Assembly (NCBI GenBank): GCA_026392035.1
Contig: JAPLCX010000026.1
Coordinates: forward strand, 1 to 38,993
DNA: 38,993 nt
Direction: 5' to 3'
Source of the DNA: Candidatus Auribacterota bacterium
GTDB lineage: Bacteria > Auribacterota > Tritonobacteria > UBA1439
Shown: positions 1 through 7,180 of the stretch, in pieces
How positions within the stretch are numbered: the stretch's first letter is position 1
Layout: the number at the start of each line of letters is the position of its first letter
The notes under the pieces: model-generated
Databases searched by the model: none
Told to the model about the DNA's origin: nothing
Seen by the model: the letters and a program-made list of their open reading frames with translations, nothing else
Made by a program: the position numbers and the translations under genes

Positions 1-131
1 TCCGATCAATGGCAATTCCTACCGGGGATATAAACTCTCCCCTCCCGCTCCCCTTCTTCCCTATAGTTTTGATCGGCTTCCCGTCCCCTGCAAAAACCTT
101 CACCATCCCATTCCCCGAATCCGCAACCCAG
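1..131. repeat. Exact 131-bp duplicate of 1577-1707
   Basis: Every base of 1-131 matches 1577-1707 in the same orientation. The match may continue to the left of the window. On the right it stops abruptly at base 131. Both copies encode the same NHL blade stretch (VADSGNGMVKVF through SPVGIAIDR). Sequence beyond the join is only roughly three-quarters identical, so this tract is much younger than the duplication of the genes themselves. Confidence 0.95.
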
Positions 132-607
132 ACTCTCCCCTCCCCGTCCACCGCGACCCCGTGCGGGGCGAAGAAACCGCCCTCGAAATGATTTATGAAT
201 TTTCCATTCTGATCAAATATCTGCACCCGGTGATTGAAAGTGTCCGCGACATACACCAACCCATCCCTGTCAATGGCCACGCCGCAGGGGTCATTGAACT
301 GCCCCAGGGCATTCCCCTTCCCTCCCCACGCGAGTAGAAAGAACCCCTCCGGATCAAACTTCTGTATCCGATAGTTGCGAAAATCGGCCACAAAGACATT
401 CCCCTGACCATCAAGGGCGATCCCCCGCGGCTCTCTGTATTCACCCGGCCTCTCACCGATGCCCCCGCCGGTTATCCTTATCTTCTGACCCTTTTCAGCC
501 TCGATGCGGATCAGTTTGCCGGGCGCCTCCGCCTTTAAAAAAGCCTTTTTCGAACATGCGGGCGCCACGAGCAAGAGCACGATCAAAAATATAAATATCA
601 ACCTCAT
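1..607 (-). CDS. NHL-repeat lipoprotein, C-terminus cut by window edge
   Basis: This gene starts at ATG 605-607 and reads without a stop to base 1, so about 202 residues are visible and the C-terminus lies outside. The first 20 residues are hydrophobic and end in LVAPAC, a plausible lipoprotein signal with Cys18. The rest is an NHL beta-propeller: blades with the pattern PRGIALDGQGNVFVAD-RNYRIQKF, DPCGVAIDRDGLVYVADT-NHRVQIF, HGVAVDGEGRVWVADSGNGMVKVF and SPVGIAIDR. NHL propellers usually act as binding scaffolds; no enzyme activity can be inferred. It is a close paralog of the C-terminal NHL domain of the large glycosyltransferase fusion upstream (1224-7085), and bases 1-131 are identical to part of that gene. 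Its ATG overlaps the TGA of an open frame from an NHL scar (GTATGA), so it may be translationally coupled to upstream sequence. The product is probably an outer-surface or periplasmic lipoprotein. Confidence 0.8.
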   Translation of the reverse strand, partial: MRLIFIFLIVLLLVAPACSKKAFLKAEAPGKLIRIEAEKGQKIRITGGGIGERPGEYREPRGIALDGQGNVFVADFRNYRIQKFDPEGFFLLAWGGKGNALGQFNDPCGVAIDRDGLVYVADTFNHRVQIFDQNGKFINHFEGGFFAPHGVAVDGEGRVWVADSGNGMVKVFAGDGKPIKTIGKKGSGRGEFISPVGIAIDR

Positions 608-645
608 ACGACCCCCCTTTCATCTGCGCAACCGCGCGCCGATTG

Positions 646-726
646 CTTGAAATCTCCCTTTGAGAATTTCCGGATCCTGTGGTTGCGGCGATCAACGATA
701 TAACCTGCCCGCCCCTTTTTCTCCAG
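646..726 (-). pseudogene. Remnant of an NHL-protein C-terminus
   Basis: Reading the minus strand from 726 to 646 gives 27 codons containing YIVDRRNHRIRKFSKGDFK, which closely matches the last residues of the 1224-7085 protein (YIVDCRNHLIRKFSKRDFK). No start codon or preceding blades are attached: the frame opens just after the stop of the broken HepT-like gene. It continues past the usual end and stops at the TGA overlapping the start of the NHL lipoprotein gene. This is therefore the tail of a third NHL copy, or of the lipoprotein gene's former upstream neighbour, left after deletion. Confidence 0.75.
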
Positions 727-765
727 GGGTAACGGGTCAGTGAGGCACTGATTTTTTAGCTGCAG

Positions 766-1126
766 TCATGACTCAGTCAAAATCCCCGCTTCCTTAAGCC
801 TGAAACCATAAACATTCCTGAACAGATGTCTGAATTCCAAATATTGTTGCAGGCTGTCTCGCAACTCTGGTGTAATAACCGCCGGCCTTACCCCTTCCAA
901 GGATCTGCTCATTTAAACAAGAAGACTGATATGCCAACTTCTTTTATTAGGCAATCCGCCTTCCATTTCTTCAGCTACACGGCAAAATATGCGCTCCATG
1001 GCCGTATAAAAGTCATGAAGGAAAGCCTCTGGCGCGGCGCAGATTTCTCTCGCATTCTCTATGTTGATGCTCTATTTCTTCCCGCCATGCAGAGAGATAC
1101 TTTTTATAACATTCTGTCGCTTTCAT
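766..1126 (-). pseudogene. Decayed HepT-like (DUF86/HEPN) toxin gene
   Basis: One minus-strand frame reads AREICAAPEAFLHDFYTAME, then RIFCRVAEEMEGGLPNKRSW, an in-frame TAA at 913-915, and then MSRSLEGVRPAVITPEL through FRHLFRNVYGFRLKEAG to TGA at 766-768. This matches the conserved core of HepT-like proteins (a FLHDFY-ERIF helix, a GLP-W motif, and a VRPAVI - FRH-RN-YGF end). HepT proteins are HEPN-domain toxins of HepT/MNT systems. In the intact family a Gln probably stands where the TAA is (CAA to TAA). A second stop (TAG 1072-1074) and a frame change separate the N-terminal part, where an ATG at 1126 opens a different frame. No MNT nucleotidyltransferase partner is recognisable nearby. The 608-1223 interval otherwise holds only the NHL scar; I see nothing in 1127-1223. 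Confidence 0.7.
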
Positions 1127-1223
1127 AGGATAAATTTTATCAAATATGATTGGGTCTCAAAAAGACGTTACCCGAGGGTCGAATGTAATATCTGTACCTT
1201 GAACCCGCCCACCCGGCTGAGCG

Positions 1224-4200
1224 CTATTTAAAATCCCGCTTTGAAAATTTGCGGATTAAGTGGTTCCGGCAATCCACGATATAGACCCCTGGGCCATCCT
1301 TTTCCAACGCGATCCCCATGGGGAACTGGAGAAGAGGTTTGCCGGATTCAGAAGGCTTCAGTACCCCGAGCAGCTTCCCGTCTCTTGAATACTTAAGCAA
1401 CCTGTGGCCGGGCGGATCCGTCAGGTAAATGTCACCCGTGCTGTCAACGTCAAGGTACGGCTCATTAAACACTCCCTGCTCCCAGCCGTCAACCTTGAAC
1501 TCGCTCAGGTAATTCCCCTCTCGGTCGAGTATCTGAACTCGCTTATTCCCGGCATCTGCCACATATACCTTCCCCTTCCGATCAATGGCAATTCCTACCG
1601 GGGATATAAACTCTCCCCTCCCGCTCCCCTTCTTCCCTATAGTTTTGATCGGCTTCCCGTCCCCTGCAAAAACCTTCACCATCCCATTCCCCGAATCCGC
1701 AACCCAGGTGTCCGCGACATAGACTTTCCCGTCCCCGCCGACGGTCACGCCGCAAGGGTCCTTGAATTGGCCCGGGTAGTCACCCTCCTCCCCCCACGCC
1801 TTGACAAAGAGACCCTTTGCGTCGAACTTTTGTATCCGGTAGTTGCGAAAATCGGCGACGTAGGCATTCCCCTGGCCATCGAGGGCGATCCCGCGAGGCT
1901 CGGTGTACTGCCCCGGCGCATCACCCTGCCCCCCCTCGAGCATCTGCACGCGCGGAGGCGCGGGGGCTGGTATCGCTGGAGCCGCACCCGCACCCTTCTC
2001 TCCCTGCCCGCCCCTGCCCACCCCGCCGAAGTACGCGGTCTGATAAATCGCCGCGCCCTTATTCCTGAAGACGGGGCGGAAAATATCGGTGAGCTGGTTA
2101 AACTTTTCCAGCTGGTCAGGTCGATATTTAATTCTCTCGGTGTTGCCCACATAGACGTAGTCGATATTATATTTAGCAATAAGCGCGCTCAGTTCGGCCG
2201 GATCTATTGACGTATAAAGCTTTATCACGTCGTTCCTGCGCATCTCTTCGTAGCGATACCCCCTCTGGGAGACATGACTCCCCCAGCCCACCACCGTGGG
2301 CAAACCGGTATTCGCGCTGACCCTGGCGTATTCATATAGATAATCGGCACCCGTCGCCTCGGCGATCACAGGCTGTCCGGGAACCGCCTCATTGAGCCAG
2401 GAGATCGCATCGTACTCATCGGGTACGCTCGCCCTCATGTACGCATACCCGTTGAGCGTGGGGCGGCTCAGCATCCTCGGGAATATCGTTTTGAGCGGAC
2501 CGCGGGGCGGCTCTAATGATCTTCGCCCATAGTTATCGTCGCCGATTGTTCTGGCCCTCGGCCCCATGACGGTGAACACCAGCGAGGCCGCGAGGAGCGC
2601 GAAGAGGAGCGCGCGCCAGACGGCTCTCACCAGTAATCGCAGAAATCTCTTTACCCCCCCGCCCTGATGCGCTGGGGCATCGAATATTCGGGACAGGCAA
2701 TAGCTGCCGGCGATGGAAAAGAAAAACCAGACCGGCATGTAGAACTTGAATATCGTGTTCATCCTCTTCCACTCGCCCCCTTGGAGGAAGTCCTTTATGT
2801 GGAATATCTCGCAGAGGGCTATGATGGAATATCCATAGAGGACGAGGGTGAGGACGTAGACTGCCGACCTGTTAAAACGGTTCCTTTTGAGGACAATAAG
2901 CCCCGTGAAGAGAAACGCGAGCGCGATGGAGAGCGTCGCATAATCACGCGTTCCCAGCACCCTGAAGACAATCCATGGTGCCGCCGCAGCGAGCAACATC
3001 CCGAAGACGAAAAGCGCCCTCGCCCAGAGCCGGCGCCTCCTGTCAATGTAGCGGAGAAGCTCGCGCGCGAAGAGGCCGGTAATGATGAAGATAAAGAAGC
3101 CAAAAAAGCGGAGGAGGGCCAAGGGACTGGTGGTCAAATTCCCCACGAGGCCGATCCCCATCCCCTGCCTGCCGAAGAACTGGAAAAATGGCGAATAGGC
3201 GACCAGCGCGGTCAGGGCAAGGAGCAGCGTCGGGCCGGCCGTCTTCACCAGCGCCCTGAGCGGACTTCCCACCATCCCCTCGCCGCGGATTATCGAGAGA
3301 ATGAATCGGATGATGCGACCGAAGAAACCGCTGTTCCACCATATCGTATATGATGCTATGGGGATGCGTGAGGGCGGCGTCCGCTGGACAATCACCTCCC
3401 TTGCCAGGAGCACCAGCGCAAGCATGAGCAGATACGTGGGAAAGTCCCACGTGTTCATCGGTATCATCATGCCGATCACGACCGCAGAGATAAAGAAATT
3501 AGCGAGTGCTTCCATTCCGCGGCCTGGTAGGCCGATGCCATGGCGGCTCTCCAAGAGAATATTGAGGCCGAGTGCAAGAAGAAAGATGCCGAACGGCATG
3601 GCGATGATGTGGGCGTGCAGATCAACAAAGATAAAGCTCCAGAGCGGGAACTCGTGCACCGTGTATGCAATCACCTCGTGGGCGCAGCGGAAAAAACGGA
3701 ACACGGGCTCATGGTGGGTGGGCATGGCGATGCGGCAGAAGCGGTACAAGGCTTCCCTCCATGGCTGCGTGTCGATCAGGAGGAAGAAACCATCGAGGTT
3801 CCCCATGAGCCCCGCGAAAACCCCTCCGCACACACCGTACCTGATCCTGCCCGTGACAGTGTACACGATGGAGAAGACGCACGAAATCACCAGCGCGGGA
3901 ATGAGACAGAAACAGAGATTGTAGCTTATATGCGAGGGGATCCCCGCCAGCTTCGTGAGCATGGCGACGAGGTAATGGCCGTAGTAGTAGTAGTTGAGGC
4001 AGATTCCCGACGCCCACGGATCAATTGGGGGGAAGGAACGGCTCCGCAGAATTGAATTTATGAACGAGGAGTCCATGGAGCTCTCGCTCCAATAGATATC
4101 GGGATTGTAGAGCCGGAAAAGCAGGAACAGGCAGAACGCCCCGAAAAATACCAGTTCGGAAACGATGATCTGCTTCCTCCTCAGCCTGAAAAAGGCGCGC

Positions 4201-7085
4201 CACCCGCATTCGCCCTCGGCGCGCTGCCATGAGAGGAGGAGCACCACGGCCAGGGAGAGGAGGATGAGCCGGCGGGAAAACGCTGCGGCGCCAAGGCTCG
4301 CCGTGATCCAGACGATGTAGCCGGCGAGCGCGATCGCCATGACCTTGGCGAATGGGTATCCCCGGTCGGCAAGGTTGCCGAAGAACGAAGCTGTCAGCGG
4401 CAGGGCGAGGAGCCCCATGATCTCCACCATGGCGAGCCATACGATGAGCGCTCGCAGTCCGCTGTAGCGCGAGGGGGTGTACCCCTCGAGAGAGGGTTCT
4501 ATGGCGCCTGTCCGTCTCTCAGGGCGGTTGGACTCGTCCGCCCCGAGTGCATCCGCGAGCACCGGCCAGTAATCGATCTTGGGCTCTGCCTTGAGGAGTC
4601 GCTCGATGTATTCGGCAGGATAATTCGCCACCTTGCGGAAGAGAAGCACCTTGGGGTGATCGTACACCGTGAAGCTTTCGTCGGAGTAGTCATCGTCAAA
4701 ACTGATCCCCCAGAGCCGCGGGTGTGCGGCCACGCTCTTCACCAGCCTGTAGCCAAGCCGCTCAGCAAAGAGCAACCGGTAGTAATTCGATGTGATGGGG
4801 TAGCGATCCGGGACCCTGAGGACGGAGCCGTACATCCGTTTTGTCGGGATCGCAATGAGGTAGCCCTCCGCCAGTTCGCGAGCGAGGTCCCTCGCCTTGT
4901 TCCTGTCGTCGGTTTTGTAAATGTCCAGCTGCTTGACGGTGTAGCGATGCGTGCCGGTATTCCCCTCATCGGTGTGGCAGGGGAGGCCGCCGAATTCCCA
5001 TGTCTCACCGAGGATGTGCGAGCCCTTCGGGATATTTTTATAGATCCAGCGCGACGCGGTGATACGCGAGCTCTCGCGCCCGTAGATGCCCGTATAGGCG
5101 AGCGAGTAGAAAACGGAAAAGGCGAGCACGAGTCCGAGGGCACCGCGCAGGGCGATCCCCCAGCCGCGCTCGCGCACCCTCTCATAAACCAGGCAGACTC
5201 CCTGCGCCCCGAGCATGCAGAAGAACGGGATGAGGGGGGCAAGGTAGCGGAGGAATTTGACCTGAAAACTCAGCGTGACGCCTCCCACCGGCACGAGCCA
5301 CATCATGAGGAGCAGCGCACTCCGGTCTGGTTTCCTGAGCCAGCGGCACATGAGGTAACCTGTGCCCGCGAGGACGGTAATCCCCAGGGGCGCCCCCATG
5401 CAGTACCCGACGAGGTTTTTGATCTGGTATAATCCCTTCACGGTGTGCGCATACTGTAAGGTCCATGGTGGCGCCCATCTCCCCTGGACCATATCCTTTT
5501 GCTCTCTCAGCTGCCTCATGAATTCCTTGTGATCGATGAAGAAGAATGGCGCGCACACGGTAAAAGACGCGGCGCACACGATAAGTCCGGCGAAAAGCTT
5601 TCCCCATTGACTGAGCGAACGCATCCTTCCCTGCCTCCAGCAATAGGCGACGTGGGCAAACCCAAGGGGGAGGAGAATCGGCAGCGCGGTGAACTTTGTG
5701 GCGAGTGCCAATCCCGAGAAAAGGCCGGCGAGGCAATAGTGCCGCAACCTCCCCTCCTGCATGACGCGCGCGTTTGAGTAGATTGCCAGCATGATCAGGC
5801 TGGTGAGCATCACATCAACCGTCAGGAAGTGAGCGAGCTGGATATGGAATACCGTGAAGGCGAAAAAGAGAGAGGCCAGGCAGCCGGAACGCCTCGAGAA
5901 GAGCCGGCTCCCGATGAGAAACGTGAGGAAAATCGTCAGCGTGTCAAAAAATGCGGACCAGGCCCGGCCCACGACAAAGAGATCACCTGCCACGGGAAGG
6001 GCGCGAGGGAGGATGCACGTCAAAAAATTGTGCGACGACCTGATGAGGTAGAGCGGCAGCGAGCCGTACGCAAAGAAGTGCGGGTTATACGCCTCGATGC
6101 GTTCCCTGACCGTGACATGCTCGCCCCGGTCAATCTTACCCCTCAGGGCGTGGAGCTGCCTGTCGATATCGCCGACCGCGTACGAGACACGCGCCTCATC
6201 GGGATGGAACACCTCCGGCCTCCCCCAATCGAGGCGGTAAAAGCGGAGGCCGCCCCCGAGGAGCAAGGCCGCGAGGAAGAACACGAGGTATCGTCTGTTG
6301 CTGTTCATTTTTTCAGGAGACCGTTGACATAAAAACCCAGGGGAGACTCCCCTATAGCAACCCTTCCAATCGCAGTAACGTATCCTGAGCACGTCGAGAA
6401 ACATCCGCAACGGATCGCTCGCGATACTCACCCGACTCCGCGGGGAATCATACCAGGTCACCGGGACCTCCGCGATGCGGTATCCGTATTTCCGCGCGAT
6501 AAAGAGCGCCTCCACATCGAAACTGAAACGCTCAATCCGCTGTTGCGCGAACACGCGCCTCGCCGCGTCAGCGCGGAACAGCTTGAATCCGCACTGGGTG
6601 TCCTTGAAGCCGCGGAGCGTGAAGACCCTCACGATCTTGTTATATATTTTTCCCATCAGCTCGCGGTACCACGGCTGGTGGACGCGCACGTCCGCCCCTC
6701 GAGCGCTCCGCGATCCGATGGCGATGTCAAATCCCTCGTGGAGCAGCTTCGGAAAGAGCTTTTCCGCATCTTCGATGGGTGTCGAGAGATCCGCGTCGGA
6801 AAAGAGGATGTACGCTCCGCGCGCCACCTCGATGCCATGCCGCACTGAGAACCCCTTGCCCCGATTCGTACCGTTGAGGACAACCCTCACGTTCGGCTTC
6901 CTCGCGGCATACGCCTCGGCGACGCGGACGGTGCCGTCAGTGGAACCATCATCCACCGCAATGACTTCAAAGGGCTGCCCTCGCGCGGACAGGTACTCAT
7001 ATACCCTCTCAAGCGTCGCCCCGAGCCTTGGCTCCTCATTGAAGGCGGGAATCACCACCGAGAGATAGAGTTCGTCTTCTTTCAT
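1224..7085 (-). CDS. GT2 / PMT-like / YYY (DUF2298) / NHL fusion glycosyltransferase
   Basis: This 1953-residue membrane protein has four parts. Residues 1-~250 are a GT2 dolichyl-phosphate-glucosyltransferase-type domain (SVVIPAFNEE, DDGSTDGT, FSDADLSTP, DTQCGFKLF). From about 260 follows a PMT/ArnT-like GT-C region (FHPDEARVSYAVG near its start, many membrane segments, soluble tail to ~860). From ~870 to ~1690 is a YYY/DUF2298 domain with the signature LNYYYYGHY near 1032 and a MNTWDFPTY motif. After a Gly/Ala/Pro-rich linker, residues ~1700-1953 form an NHL propeller. Known roles suggest that GT2 charges a polyprenyl phosphate with sugar and the GT-C part transfers it outside the membrane; the role of YYY proteins is unproven. 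The GT2/PMT linker (RGVSPGFLCQRSPEKMNSNR) contains a terminator-like hairpin and an internal ATG at 6306-6308, so the first two domains may be a recent or artefactual join. The NHL part lacks 36 codons present in its paralog at 1-607. Confidence 0.85.
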   Translation of the reverse strand: MKEDELYLSVVIPAFNEEPRLGATLERVYEYLSARGQPFEVIAVDDGSTDGTVRVAEAYAARKPNVRVVLNGTNRGKGFSVRHGIEVARGAYILFSDADLSTPIEDAEKLFPKLLHEGFDIAIGSRSARGADVRVHQPWYRELMGKIYNKIVRVFTLRGFKDTQCGFKLFRADAARRVFAQQRIERFSFDVEALFIARKYGYRIAEVPVTWYDSPRSRVSIASDPLRMFLDVLRIRYCDWKGCYRGVSPGFLCQRSPEKMNSNRRYLVFFLAALLLGGGLRFYRLDWGRPEVFHPDEARVSYAVGDIDRQLHALRGKIDRGEHVTVRERIEAYNPHFFAYGSLPLYLIRSSHNFLTCILPRALPVAGDLFVVGRAWSAFFDTLTIFLTFLIGSRLFSRRSGCLASLFFAFTVFHIQLAHFLTVDVMLTSLIMLAIYSNARVMQEGRLRHYCLAGLFSGLALATKFTALPILLPLGFAHVAYCWRQGRMRSLSQWGKLFAGLIVCAASFTVCAPFFFIDHKEFMRQLREQKDMVQGRWAPPWTLQYAHTVKGLYQIKNLVGYCMGAPLGITVLAGTGYLMCRWLRKPDRSALLLMMWLVPVGGVTLSFQVKFLRYLAPLIPFFCMLGAQGVCLVYERVRERGWGIALRGALGLVLAFSVFYSLAYTGIYGRESSRITASRWIYKNIPKGSHILGETWEFGGLPCHTDEGNTGTHRYTVKQLDIYKTDDRNKARDLARELAEGYLIAIPTKRMYGSVLRVPDRYPITSNYYRLLFAERLGYRLVKSVAAHPRLWGISFDDDYSDESFTVYDHPKVLLFRKVANYPAEYIERLLKAEPKIDYWPVLADALGADESNRPERRTGAIEPSLEGYTPSRYSGLRALIVWLAMVEIMGLLALPLTASFFGNLADRGYPFAKVMAIALAGYIVWITASLGAAAFSRRLILLSLAVVLLLSWQRAEGECGWRAFFRLRRKQIIVSELVFFGAFCLFLLFRLYNPDIYWSESSMDSSFINSILRSRSFPPIDPWASGICLNYYYYGHYLVAMLTKLAGIPSHISYNLCFCLIPALVISCVFSIVYTVTGRIRYGVCGGVFAGLMGNLDGFFLLIDTQPWREALYRFCRIAMPTHHEPVFRFFRCAHEVIAYTVHEFPLWSFIFVDLHAHIIAMPFGIFLLALGLNILLESRHGIGLPGRGMEALANFFISAVVIGMMIPMNTWDFPTYLLMLALVLLAREVIVQRTPPSRIPIASYTIWWNSGFFGRIIRFILSIIRGEGMVGSPLRALVKTAGPTLLLALTALVAYSPFFQFFGRQGMGIGLVGNLTTSPLALLRFFGFFIFIITGLFARELLRYIDRRRRLWARALFVFGMLLAAAAPWIVFRVLGTRDYATLSIALAFLFTGLIVLKRNRFNRSAVYVLTLVLYGYSIIALCEIFHIKDFLQGGEWKRMNTIFKFYMPVWFFFSIAGSYCLSRIFDAPAHQGGGVKRFLRLLVRAVWRALLFALLAASLVFTVMGPRARTIGDDNYGRRSLEPPRGPLKTIFPRMLSRPTLNGYAYMRASVPDEYDAISWLNEAVPGQPVIAEATGADYLYEYARVSANTGLPTVVGWGSHVSQRGYRYEEMRRNDVIKLYTSIDPAELSALIAKYNIDYVYVGNTERIKYRPDQLEKFNQLTDIFRPVFRNKGAAIYQTAYFGGVGRGGQGEKGAGAAPAIPAPAPPRVQMLEGGQGDAPGQYTEPRGIALDGQGNAYVADFRNYRIQKFDAKGLFVKAWGEEGDYPGQFKDPCGVTVGGDGKVYVADTWVADSGNGMVKVFAGDGKPIKTIGKKGSGRGEFISPVGIAIDRKGKVYVADAGNKRVQILDREGNYLSEFKVDGWEQGVFNEPYLDVDSTGDIYLTDPPGHRLLKYSRDGKLLGVLKPSESGKPLLQFPMGIALEKDGPGVYIVDCRNHLIRKFSKRDFK
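1577..1707. repeat. Second copy of the 131-bp identical tract, at a deletion junction
   Basis: Identical to 1-131. At 1707/1708 the sequence jumps to the equivalent of base 240 in the other copy, so 108 bp (36 codons, bases 132-239 there) are missing here. In the protein this gives YVADT joined directly to WVADSGNG, merging two NHL blades in frame. Confidence 0.9.
6331..6353 (-). terminator. Terminator-like hairpin inside the GT2/PMT linker
   Basis: On the transcribed strand the order is AGGGGA, loop GTC, TCCCCT, then GGG and five T. The stem is a perfect 6 bp with a T-run three bases after it, resembling a weak intrinsic terminator. It lies within the long fusion ORF, in codons for the unusual linker VSPGFL, a few codons before an internal ATG. 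It may be a relic of an intergenic region between once-separate genes. Confidence 0.4.
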
Positions 7086-7180
7086 AGTAAAGGGGTCAAG
7101 TCTTGAATTTCAATTTTCTAGGTCGGGAGCTTACCTTGACATACACGCCATTCCTATTATCACGCGCATCCCTGCCCGAC

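Noticed and set aside
826-1128. Plus-strand frame of 100 codons in the gap between the NHL genes
   Set aside because: It is antisense to the readable HepT-like remnant, has no family resemblance and no ribosome site.
1404-2210. Long plus-strand frame opposite the fusion gene's NHL region
   Set aside because: It mirrors the codons of a clearly homologous minus-strand propeller; the open frame is a by-product of GC-rich codon use.
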